Assembly: GCA_963797605.1 (NCBI GenBank)
Contig: CAWCPX010000002.1
Span: forward strand, 310,001 to 374,000
Length of the DNA stretch: 64,000 nucleotides
Source of the DNA: DASQPR01 sp963797605
GTDB taxonomy: Bacteria > Actinomycetota > Actinomycetes > Mycobacteriales > Micromonosporaceae
Direction of reading: 5' to 3'
Positions within the stretch are counted from its first letter, which is position 1. Each line of letters starts with the position of its first letter. Of the stretch, positions 8,964 through 17,683 are shown in pieces. The position numbers and the translations under genes were made by a program. The notes below the pieces were generated by a model. It was not told the DNA's origin. It did not search any database and saw only the letters and a list, made by a program, of their open reading frames with translations.

Positions 8964-10893
8964 GTGACGACGCCTCGAACCGGCTTCGCCGACCACTCCG
9001 GTCCGGACGGCCTGCCTCACGACACCGATCCCACCGAGATCGAGTCCGACGAGGTGCCGCCCGACGACGTGGAGACGGCGCCCCCGGCCGGCAGCGCAGG
9101 CGGCGACGACGTGAAGTCGACGAAGATGTCGTTCAACACGATCGACTTCCTGGCGATCACGATCTTCGTCGTCCTGGCGTACACGGTGACGGTGCGCCTG
9201 TGGAAGAGCCCGACCACGCTGACGGCCTGGGCGAACAGCACGGATCAAGGGTTTTTCGAGTGGATGCTGACGCATGCCGTCCGCATCTTCACGCACGGCG
9301 ACAACCCGTTCTTCACGACCCAGCTCAACGCGCCGAGCGGCGTCAACCTGATGTCCAACACGAGCCTGCTCGGGCTGGCGATCCCGTTCGCGCCGCTGAC
9401 CGCGTGGATCGGCCCGGCTGCCGTGTTCGTGTTGATCACGATGCTCGGCCTCGCCGCCACCGCCACTTCGTGGTACTGGGTGTTTTCCCGCCACTTCGTG
9501 CACAACCGCTTCGGCGCGCTCATCGGCGGTTTGTTCTGCGGCTTCGGGCCTGGCATCATCACGCACGCCAACGGCCATCCGAACCTCACCGCTCAGTTCG
9601 TGCTCCCGTTCATCATCTGGCGGGCGCTGGCCCTGCGAGACTCGAAGCGACCGATCCGCGACGGCGTGATCCTCGGTCTGCTCGTCACCTACCAGACGTT
9701 CCTCAACGAAGAGTTGCTGTTCCTGACGGCGTTCGGTGGCACCATGTTCGCGCTCGCGTACGTGGCGTTCCGGCCGAAGGATCGTGCGGGCGGCGATCAA
9801 CCCGGTGCTCACCGGTCTCGGCATGGCCGGCATCGTCGCCGCGGTGCTGCTCGCCTACCCGTTGTGGTTCCAGTTCAAGGGACCACAGCACTTCAGCGGG
9901 CTGCCCGACTTCCTGCGCGGCTACCCGTACCGGCTGCCGCTCAACTCGTACGTGAAGCTGCCGACCCTGTCGATCTGGGGCCAGCCGGACGCCTATGACA
10001 GCGGCACCGAACAGAACTCGTTCCTCGGGTGGTACCTCCTCATCGCGGTCATCCTGATCATCGTGTTGCTGTGGCGCCGTTACCCGAGCGTGCGCGCGCT
10101 GGCGGTCGTCGGCGTCTTCTTCGCCTGGGCGTCGCTCGGTGACCAGGTCGTCGTGACGAACCCGGCGAAGACCCACCCGTACTCGCTGTGGGACCACCTC
10201 AGCCACATGCCGTTGTTCGACAGCGTGCTGCCGAGCCGACTCGCGATGGTGACGGTGCCGGTCGTGGGCGCGCTGCTGGCTCTCGGTGTCACGGCCGCGT
10301 GCCGACTCTTCGATCGCGGCTTCGCGCAGGAACAGGCCATTGAAGATGACGGCCGGGGTCGCCGGCGGTCGGCGCTGATCCTGCTCGCTGCGTGACGGTC
10401 GCGCCGACACCGGTCACGGTCGCGCCCCGGCCCACCGTGCCGACGTTCTTCTCGAGCGGCCAGTGGCGCGCGTGGGTGCCGGCCGGTGACTCGGTGCTGT
10501 CGGCGACGCCGTACGACACGACGCCGTTCATGCGCTGGGACGTCGCCGCGAACCTCGACTTCAACGTGCCCGGCGGCTACTTCCTCGGCCCGGCGCCGCT
10601 GCAGCCCGGGCAGACGACGCCGGTCGGCCAGTTCGGTCCGCAGTGGCGCAACACGATGCTGGTGCTCGGCTCGGTCGGCAACAACACGTGGTCGCTGCCC
10701 GCCGATGCGAGCTCCTACCAGGCGCAGGCGATCACCGACCTGAAGTACTGGAAGACGGCGATCATCGTGCTCACGGCCGACCAGCCCTATGCCGCAGCAG
10801 TCGAAGGCGGCGATCGACACCCTGCTGGGCTTCGGCGGCCAGGAGGTCGGCGACGTCTGGCTGTGGGACACGCGCCCGATCCTGAACCGCTGA
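8964..10893 (+). pseudogene. Multi-pass membrane protein, GT-C glycosyltransferase-like (copy 2, frameshifted)
   Basis: A paralogue of the previous gene: QGFFEWMLTHAVRIFTHGDN and LNAPSGVNLMSNTSLLG align with the first copy throughout the membrane domain. The start is GTG 8964. The reading frame shifts near 9780 (extra base before RAAINPVLTGLG), near 10385 (a base lost in LILLAA-VTVAPTP) and near 10795 (extra base before PQQSKAAIDTLLG), ending at TGA 10891-10893 after WDTRPILNR. Both copies end with a soluble domain containing a GYFLGP motif and a closing VW-[VL]-WD. Probably one operon with the methyltransferase and copy 1; both may act on the same envelope glycan or lipid. Confidence 0.7.
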
Positions 10894-10936
10894 CGCCGTC
10901 CAGGCCGTGGCCTGCCGATCATTGGTGGGCTGCGGC

Positions 10937-11730
10937 CTAGCGCGTCGGGAGCCGGTCGGTGGGAATGCAACACCCCGAGCACACTTTGGGTACGGGTAAC
11001 GCGAACGCCAAGCAACACGTCCGCCGATGCACCGCGAGTCGCCCCTGCTCGTCCGGCCCGAAGTCGACGAGGTCGGAGAGGTCGAGCGCGTCGAGAATCG
11101 CGTGGGCGGTCGGCACCGCGCTGCCCGGGAGCACATCGCTGGCCCGCAGCAGCGCGTAGCACACCGCGGAGGCGACGGAGCCGAGAAGCGTGCGGCGGCC
11201 GACCCGGACGACCTCGTGGAACCGATCGAGCACCGGGTCGAGATGGCGTTCCATCAGGGTCTCGCGGAGCGTCGTGAGCAGCGCGGCGTCGTCGACGGGT
11301 GCCGGATGTTTCGGCGCCGAAGGAGATTTCCGGTCGCTCGAGCCCGAACTCGACGAACGGCGCCTCGCCGTGGATGCGGACGCGCATGTTGTCGGCGGCG
11401 ACGTTCGGCACCCGGCGGGCGACTCGCGAAACCGACGACAGCCGGGAGTGTGGCCCAGTACGCGTACGACTTCCAGGCGAGCGCGCCGGCGACGTGCGGC
11501 TCGCCGGGCCAGCGCACGTGGGCGGCGGCGAGCAACTCCGGCATCGCCGCGCCGTTGGCGAACTGGGTGGCCGGGATCCAGCCGTGGCTGGCGTCGGCGT
11601 GGCGCGGCAGCATCAACGATCGGGTGACACCGTGCACGGGAGCTTCACCATGCCGGGCGCGTACGGCGTCGAGGGTGCGGATGATCGGGACGAGCGCCGT
11701 GAGATCACCGGAGTGCACCGCAGCGACCAT
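10937..11730 (-). pseudogene. FhuF-like ferric-siderophore reductase with C-terminal [2Fe-2S] site (frameshifted)
   Basis: The product ends with RRTCCLAFALPVPKVCSGCC, the C-C-x(10)-C-x2-C [2Fe-2S] signature of FhuF-type iron reductases, which release iron from imported ferric siderophores. The N-terminal part (from ATG 11730) contains the substrate-binding-like segment AMPELLAAAHVRWPGEPHV. Two frame breaks interrupt it, near 11410 (before RVPNVAADNMRVRIHGE) and near 11290 (after ISFGAETSGT), so the three pieces lie in three frames but in order. A DtxR/IdeR-type iron box lies about 50 bases upstream, giving independent support. No siderophore transporter is in the window. Confidence 0.75.
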
Positions 11731-11779
11731 GACCGCGACCCACCCCCTTGATCAGCGCAACCAGCCGATCCTACCGACC

Positions 11780-11798
11780 TAAGGTGAGCCTAACCAAC
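11780..11798 (-). promoter_or_regulatory. DtxR/IdeR-type iron box before the FhuF-like gene
   Basis: The minus strand reads GTTGGTTAGGCTCACCTTA, matching 15 of 19 positions of the iron-box consensus TTAGGTTAGGCTAACCTAA. It lies 50 bases upstream of the FhuF-like ATG. Iron-loaded IdeR/DtxR would repress the gene in iron-rich conditions. It also lies about 140 bases before the divergent XRE gene. Confidence 0.65.
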
Positions 11799-11936
11799 CC
11801 GATCTCGGCAACTGGCACGACTTCCCGTAAAACTCGCTCAGGCGCGGTGAGTCGCCGCCTGGAACCACACCAAAAGGTGACGACGAACCACAGCGGTGAA
11901 AGACTGGAAGCCCCGCTACTGTGAGGCGCACCAGAG

Positions 11937-12890
11937 ATGACGAATTCGCCGCTCGAACGCGCGACGGACGAATTTGCCCTCGTTCTCGCCCGGTGGCGCA
12001 TCGAAAGAAGTCTATCAAAGCGGGCGCTTGCGGCGCAGATGGGCTTCGACCCGTCCTACGTGAGCCACGTCGAGGGTCGGCGGCACCGGCCCACCGAGGA
12101 TTTCGCCCGGAGAGCCGAGAACGTGCTGGGCGCCGGTGGTGAGATCGTCGACTGCTACGCCGCGTACGAGGCTGTCCGGCAGTCCGCGGCGACCACCCCG
12201 GTGATCGGGCCGCGAGGCGAGGAGTCGCACCGCTACGTCCCCGGCATCGGTCTCGTGGTCGAACGCGAAGACGCGGCGCTCGGCCTCGACAACGACATCT
12301 ACCACATCGTGATCCGGCGCCAGCTCCACAACGTCGGCACCGAACCGATCGTCCGCTTCCCCGTCCGCATTCACGTCGACCGCTACCCGGAGCATCCGCA
12401 GCGGTCGGCTCGGGTGCACTACGGCATGCCGCTGACGTGGTCCGAACTCGGGTTCACGGCGCGGCGGTTCCACATCGACAGCGGTGCCGACGCGGAGCCG
12501 ATGACGTGGCGCTCCGGGCTCGACGCGGACGCGATGAAGGACCTGTGGCTCCAGTTCGCCAACGGTGAGCGCAAGTTCCCGCTCTACCCGGGGCAACGGG
12601 CCACGATCGAGTACGGCTACCACGTATCGGCGGACAAGTGGGGTCCGTGGTTTCAGCGGACCGTTCGCGTACCCACGAGGGAATTGCGCATCGCCCTTGA
12701 TTTTCCGGCCGCGACCCAGCCTGCCGTCTGGGGCACCGTCAGCTCGCTGTCGGCCGAGGTCGCCCCGCTCGCGACACCGATCGTGGCGGCGTCGGACGGC
12801 AAGCGCACGACCTTCTCATGGTCGGTCCGGGAGCCGGTGCTGGCCGCGCGCTACCGCTTCGAATGGCGGCTACGCGAGGGTGACGAGTAG
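11937..12890 (+). CDS. XRE-type helix-turn-helix protein with beta-rich C-terminal domain
   Basis: The N-terminal 70 residues form a Cro/C1-type HTH (SKRALAAQMGFDPSYVSHVE, recognition helix at about 38-48). The remaining 240 residues are beta-rich, with alternating charged strands such as DIYHIVIRRQLHNVGTEPIV and YRFEWRLREGD, resembling sensor domains attached to XRE regulators in Streptomyces and relatives. The start is ATG 11937, with no strong ribosome site. It is divergent from the FhuF-like gene and converges on the flavohaemoprotein with a five-base gap. The ligand and target are unknown. Confidence 0.8.
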   Translation: MTNSPLERATDEFALVLARWRIERSLSKRALAAQMGFDPSYVSHVEGRRHRPTEDFARRAENVLGAGGEIVDCYAAYEAVRQSAATTPVIGPRGEESHRYVPGIGLVVEREDAALGLDNDIYHIVIRRQLHNVGTEPIVRFPVRIHVDRYPEHPQRSARVHYGMPLTWSELGFTARRFHIDSGADAEPMTWRSGLDADAMKDLWLQFANGERKFPLYPGQRATIEYGYHVSADKWGPWFQRTVRVPTRELRIALDFPAATQPAVWGTVSSLSAEVAPLATPIVAASDGKRTTFSWSVREPVLAARYRFEWRLREGDE

Positions 12891-12895
12891 CCCGA

Positions 12896-14005
12896 CTACA
12901 TCTCTCCGAAGGCGTCGTATTTGATGCGAACCGACGGCACCTTCATCTCGGCCAGGCGGCGAAGCGTGGCCTTGACCATGGCCGAGGAGCCGGAGACGAA
13001 GAAGTCGTGCTGCTCCCAGGGGCCGTAGCGGGCGACGACGTCGGCGATGTTTCCGGTCTCACCGCTGAAACCGGGTTCGTCGGTCACCGCCGGCACCACC
13101 GACAGCCACGGGTGACGGGCCGCGAGCTGGTTGAGTTCGACCAGATCGTAGAGATCCTCACGAGTCTTGGCACCGAAGAAGAGGTGGACCCAGCGGGTGC
13201 GGTTGTAGCGGGTCAACTCCTCGATCAGGGCCTTGATGGGCGCGAGCCCGGTGCCGCCCGCGATGCAGACGATGTCCTTGGTTGAGCGGCGGTCGAGGGT
13301 CATCGAGCCCATCGGCGCCGCCACTCGCACCATGTCGCCCGGCTTGAGCCGCCTGACCAGCGCGCTCGACACCCAGCCGGCCCCGAGCGCGCGCACGTGG
13401 AAGTCCATCGTGTTGTCTTTGCGCGGCGCGTTGGCCGGTGAGTAGACCCGCCATAGCCGGGGCTGGTAGTTGCATTCGAGGCTGAGGTATTGGCCGGCGC
13501 GGTATTCGAGCGGCTGCAGCGTCTGCACGGTGAACACGCCGATGTCGAGGGCTCGGCGCTCGTGCGCGATCACCTCGGCGTGCCAGAACGGCGGGTTGGT
13601 GTCGCCAGCGGCTCCGGCCTGCATCTTCGCGGCGATCACGTTGTAGGCGTCGCGCCACGCCTGGTCGTATTCCGCGGACCACCGCTCGCCGGCGAACGTG
13701 CGCAGCGCCTCGATCAGCGCGGACCCGATGAGGTCGTAGTGCTCCGGCACCACGTGGAACTTGCGGTGGTCGCGGCCGAGCGCCTTCAAGTAGTCGTCGA
13801 ACCGCTCGGGGTCGTCGACGGTCTGCACGGCGGTGACGATCGCGCCGAGAAGCCGGGCGCGCTGCACGTCCATCGTGACGGGGAACAGATCGCGGACCTG
13901 CGGATGCGACAGGAAGATCCGTGCGTAGAAGTATCCGGCCAGCTTGTCCTGGTCTTCCTCGACCAGGGTCCAGCTTTCCTTCAACAATCGCTGCAGGTTG
14001 CTCAT
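12896..14005 (-). CDS. Flavohaemoprotein-type globin-FAD/NAD(P)H reductase
   Basis: 369 residues: a globin domain (1-135) and a ferredoxin-NADP-reductase-like module. The globin has Tyr B10 in YFYARIF (Y27) and the proximal His at 80 in GRDHRKFHVVPEHYDLIG, at the Hmp spacing from PEHY. The FAD motif is RVYSPANAP and the NAD motif IAGGTGLAPIKAL; the last nucleotide motif is SGSSAMV rather than the usual CGP. Such enzymes oxidise nitric oxide to nitrate, though actinobacterial members have also been linked to lactate oxidation. The ATG at 14005 has a good AAGAGG ribosome site. It is intact and divergent from a PPOX protein. Confidence 0.88.
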   Translation of the reverse strand: MSNLQRLLKESWTLVEEDQDKLAGYFYARIFLSHPQVRDLFPVTMDVQRARLLGAIVTAVQTVDDPERFDDYLKALGRDHRKFHVVPEHYDLIGSALIEALRTFAGERWSAEYDQAWRDAYNVIAAKMQAGAAGDTNPPFWHAEVIAHERRALDIGVFTVQTLQPLEYRAGQYLSLECNYQPRLWRVYSPANAPRKDNTMDFHVRALGAGWVSSALVRRLKPGDMVRVAAPMGSMTLDRRSTKDIVCIAGGTGLAPIKALIEELTRYNRTRWVHLFFGAKTREDLYDLVELNQLAARHPWLSVVPAVTDEPGFSGETGNIADVVARYGPWEQHDFFVSGSSAMVKATLRRLAEMKVPSVRIKYDAFGEM

Positions 14006-14247
14006 CAACGTCCTCTTCAAATGCACTTCGCCCGGGAGCCACCCGGTGCCGGACATTGGTCGTCAGCGTGTCGTGGCCCAACCAGATTGGCGACCCAACG
14101 GAGAGCGGCGTCGCACACACTGTGCGTCACGTGAATCGGATCCTTGTAGCCCTTTCGGGCACCGTGGCAGTCTTTTAGACCGATCACCCAGACGCTCCAG
14201 GTCGACATGGCCGACCGAGACGGCACTCTGGGGAAGAGGAGGTCGTC

Positions 14248-14910
14248 GTGACTTGGCTGACCGACACCGAGGAGAAAGTGGCACGCGGTGCGACCATTCG
14301 GCGGATCGAACGGCCCGGTTCCGCCGGCGAGCACCTGCTGCAAGAACGGCACGGGACGACCGCCCGGGCCGAGCGCTTCGATCGCGATCAACGCCTCGAT
14401 CACCTCAATGAGCGGATGCGTGAATTCGTCAGCCGCCAGGAGATGATGTTCGTGGCGACGTCGGACTCCCGTGGCGAGTGCGACTCGACGTTCCGAGCCG
14501 GTCCACCGGGCTTTGTGCGGGTGCTGAGCGATCGGCGCGTCGGCTGGCCGGAATATCGCGGCAACGGCGTGATGGCGAGCCTCGGCAACATCTCCGAGAA
14601 TCCACACGTCGGCATCCTCTTCGTGGACTTCTTCCGCGATGTGATCGGTCTGCACGTCAACGGCCGCGCGCTGATCATCGGTGACGAGATGATGCGGTCA
14701 GCACATCCCGACCTTCCCGTCGACTCGGTCCCGGGCCGGCGGCCGGAGCGCTGGGTGACCGTGGTGGTCGAGGAGGCGTACATCCACTGCGCCAAGCACA
14801 TTCCCCGGTTGATGAAGCTGCCGCGGGAGCGGGCCTGGGGCGCCGACGATCCCAAGCGCAAGGGCGGCGACTTCTTCGGCGTCGCGGCGGCCGGGCGATC
14901 TCAGGATTGA
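14248..14910 (+). CDS. Pyridoxamine 5'-phosphate oxidase-family flavin-binding protein
   Basis: A 220-residue protein with the split-barrel fold of the PPOX family. EFVSRQEMMFVATSDSRGEC, GPPGFVRVL, YRGNGVMASLGNISENPHVG and the acidic Ile/Leu strand VGILFVDFFRDVIGLHVNGR follow the usual order of FMN-binding members. The GTG start has the ribosome site GAAGAGGAGG. It is divergent from the flavohaemoprotein; members of this family often sit beside nitric-oxide or oxidative-stress genes, but no shared operator is obvious in the 240-base gap. The cofactor (FMN or F420) cannot be told from the sequence. Confidence 0.83.
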   Translation: MTWLTDTEEKVARGATIRRIERPGSAGEHLLQERHGTTARAERFDRDQRLDHLNERMREFVSRQEMMFVATSDSRGECDSTFRAGPPGFVRVLSDRRVGWPEYRGNGVMASLGNISENPHVGILFVDFFRDVIGLHVNGRALIIGDEMMRSAHPDLPVDSVPGRRPERWVTVVVEEAYIHCAKHIPRLMKLPRERAWGADDPKRKGGDFFGVAAAGRSQD

Positions 14911-15034
14911 GCCACGCCGGGCACGGGCCGCGCCGAAGCGATCTCGGGGTTGATTCACGCCGGGCACGCGCCGCGCCGCGGCGCTCCGGCGGCTGGGTCA
15001 CGGCGACGTCGCGCGGCGAGTGTGGTCCTGCTTG

Positions 15035-15078
15035 GTGCTATCGCTCTGCTACCTCCGAAGGCAGCAGAGCGATAGCGC
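15035..15078. terminator. Perfect 14-bp inverted repeat between the PPOX and CPBP genes
   Basis: GCTATCGCTCTGCT at 15037-15050 pairs exactly with 15063-15076 around a 12-nt loop, extended by a G-C pair. No T-run follows, as is common in actinobacterial terminators. A short imperfect direct repeat (CACGCCGGGCACG at about 14913 and 14955) lies just upstream. Nothing else is seen in the 258 bases between the two genes. Confidence 0.55.
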
Positions 15079-15168
15079 CGCACACGACACATACGCCCAG
15101 CCTCGCGGAGTAACCTCGCGCCAGCGGTGCGCATTGGCCTCCGTGAAGCTGCGTGGGCGGAGGCTCGG

Positions 15169-16014
15169 ATGACGGCGCCGAAATCTGACGCGATCGGACG
15201 TCCACCGATCGAGTCGGAAGGCGTGCGACCCTGGCTGACCGGCTTAAGCCCGCTTGTGCCGCCGCCGCTCAAACGGCAGCTCACCTTCGAGGTCTGGCTC
15301 CTGCTCGGGGTCTCGCTCGGCGCTAGCGGCGTGCGCGCCCTGATCGATCTACTCCGGGATCTGACGGCACCCGGCGGTCTCGCCAACACCACGGCCACGC
15401 TCAACCCGTCGCAGGCGCCCGGCCAGCCGTGGATCGATCTCGCGTTCAACCTGCTCGACATCGTGACCGGCGTCGTCCCCGCGCTGCTGGCCGTCTACCT
15501 GCTCAATCGGGAGCCAGGCGACGGCCCCCGCGTGCTCGGCATCGATCTGCGGCGGCCTCGCTTCGACCTCGGAGCCGGCGTCGGGTTGGCGGCCGTCATC
15601 GGCATCCCTGGACTCGGGCTTTACGTGCTCGCCCGCCACCTCGGCATCAACGCGACCGTCGCCGCCGCGAACCTGCCGCACGTGTGGTGGGCCTATCCGG
15701 TGCTCATCCTGTCGGCGATCCAGAACGGCATCTACGAAGAGGTCATCGTCGTCGGTTACCTGCTGACGAGGCTGAAGGAATTCGGGTGGCGCACGCCGTA
15801 CGCGATCGCGGCCAGCGCCGTGCTGCGGGGCTCCTACCACCTGTATCAAGGCTTCGGAGCCTTCGTCGGGAACGCGATCATGGGCGTGATCTTCGGCATC
15901 TTCTACAAACGGTTCGGCCGGGTCACGCCGCTGATCGTCGCCCACTCGATCTTGGACATCGTGTCGTTCGTCGGCTACACGCTGTTCGCCAAGCACCTCG
16001 CGTTCCTCCGGTGA
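15169..16014 (+). CDS. CPBP-family intramembrane protease
   Basis: About 281 residues with some eight hydrophobic spans. The three CPBP (Abi/Rce1-like) motifs are present: glutamate pair IYEEVIVVGYL (E190-E191), RGSYHLYQG, and VAHSILDIVSF. These provide the Glu and His metal ligands of glutamate-type intramembrane proteases. ATG 15169 is chosen because GGAGG lies eight bases upstream; a GTG at 15127 would add 14 residues. Members cleave or anchor membrane peptides, including bacteriocin immunity functions; no bacteriocin-like gene is adjacent. Confidence 0.88.
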   Translation: MTAPKSDAIGRPPIESEGVRPWLTGLSPLVPPPLKRQLTFEVWLLLGVSLGASGVRALIDLLRDLTAPGGLANTTATLNPSQAPGQPWIDLAFNLLDIVTGVVPALLAVYLLNREPGDGPRVLGIDLRRPRFDLGAGVGLAAVIGIPGLGLYVLARHLGINATVAAANLPHVWWAYPVLILSAIQNGIYEEVIVVGYLLTRLKEFGWRTPYAIAASAVLRGSYHLYQGFGAFVGNAIMGVIFGIFYKRFGRVTPLIVAHSILDIVSFVGYTLFAKHLAFLR

Positions 16015-16073
16015 TCCGAGCCGGCTCTTTTCCCTGAGCGGATCATCAGTAATGCTGTCTCTGGGAGGCCCGG

Positions 16074-17683
16074 ATGAGCAGCAAGCACGCGTACGACGTC
16101 GTGATCGTCGGCGGCGGGCACAACGGCCTGGTCGCGGCGGCCTACCTGGCCCGGGCCGGCCGCAAGGTGCTCGTGCTCGAGAAGCGCCATGTCGTCGGCG
16201 GTGCCGCGGTGTCGGAGCGCCCGTTCGGCCCGGACTACACGGTGACCTCGCTGTCCTACGTCGTCAGCTGGCTCTCCCCGCAGATGGTGCGGGATCTGCG
16301 ACTCGAGAAGTACGGCTATCACGTCTACCCCCAGGGGCCTTACTTCGCTCCGCGACGCGACGGCGGCTACCTCGCCCTTCCCGACGATCCGGCCGCCCGG
16401 CACGAGCAGATCGCCAAGTTCTCGCGGAAGGACGCCGACGCCTACGAGTCCTGGGAGATCGTGGATGGCCGGCCTCGGACGCCTGGTCGGCCCGCTGCTC
16501 GCGCAGATCCCACCAAAACTCGGCTCGAAGCGGCCGGCCGATCTGGTCGCCCAGGCCGGACTCGCGAAGCAGCTGCGCGGCGTCGACGTGCGGTCGGCGT
16601 TCGATCTGACCCGGCTCTTCACCTCGAGCCTCGCCGACATCGTCGAGGGACACTTCGAGTCCGACGCGATGCGCGGCGTGCTGTCGGTCTCCGGCGTGAT
16701 CGGCATGTGGGCCGGCCCGCGGAGCGCCGGCACCGCGTACGTGATGCTGCACCACCACGTCGGCGACGCCGTCGACGGGCAGACCGGCGCCTGGGGCTTC
16801 GCGCGCGGCGGCATGGGCGCGATCTCGAACGCGATCGCGTCGGCGGCCCGTGCGCTCGGAGCCGAGATCCGCACCGAGGCGCCGGTCGCGCGGATCAACA
16901 CCCGGGCCGGTCGCGTCACCGGCGTTACCCTGGCCAGCGGCGAGGAGATCGCGGCCGCCACCGTGATCGCGACGACGCACCCGCAAGGTCGCGTTCCTCG
17001 ACCTGGTCGACCGGGGTGACCTGCCGCCGGATTTCGTCGCCGACATCGCCGGCTACCAGACCCGGTCCGGCACCGTGAAGGTCAACTTCGCGGTCGACAG
17101 GCTGCCGACGTTCGCGGCGCACCCGTCCTTCGACCCGCAGATCTACGGCGGCACGATCGTGCTGTCCGAGTCGCTCGACGAGGTCGAACGCGCCTTCCAG
17201 GACGCCGCCGCCGGTCGCCCGTCCGAGCTGCCGTTCGCCGACATCTGCATCCCGTCGGTCTTCGACGACTCGCTGGCGCCGCCCGGGCACCACATCGTGT
17301 CGATGTTCACCCAGTGGGTGCCGCACACCTTCGCGTCAGAGCCGCGCACGACCGAACTCGACGCGTACGCGGACCGGCTCGTCGCCCGCATGGAAGCCGT
17401 GGCGCCTGGATTCACCGACTCGATCGTGGGTCGCGAGGTCATCGGCCCGCACCGGATGGAAACCGAATACGGGCTGGTCGGAGGCAACATTTTCCACGGC
17501 GAACTGACGCCCGGGCAGATGTTTCACGCGCGTCCGGCAGCGGGTTTCGCCGACCTGCGTACCCCGATCAAGGGCCTCTATCAAGCCGGGTCGGGCACGC
17601 ACGGCGGCGGTGGCGTCACCGGCGTGCCCGGGCGCAACGTCGTCCGTCAGATCCTCCGCGACCAGCGGATATGGCGCCGCTAG
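16074..17683 (+). pseudogene. FAD-dependent oxidoreductase of the phytoene-dehydrogenase type (frameshifted)
   Basis: The start ATG 16074 leads to the dinucleotide motif VVIVGGGHNGLVAAAYLARA and LEKRHVVGGAAVSE, as in COG1233 oxidoreductases. The frame shifts near 16460 (after YESWEIV, to MAGLGRLVGPLLAQIPP) and near 16985 (ATTHP to KVAFLDLVDRG), each fixed by removing one base. The C-terminus KGLYQAGSGTHGGGGVTGVP is the family's FAD-binding end. The repaired length is about 535 residues. There is no carotenoid cluster nearby, so this is more likely one of the generic actinobacterial homologues than a carotenoid enzyme. Its stop overlaps that of the convergent gene. Confidence 0.8.

Noticed and set aside
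7226..9955. A 909-codon + strand frame across the two membrane-protein genes
   Set aside because: It is Arg/Ala/Pro-rich shadow sequence for most of its length; the hydrophobic segments in the other frames are clearly the real products. It happens to pass through a short correct stretch after 8330.
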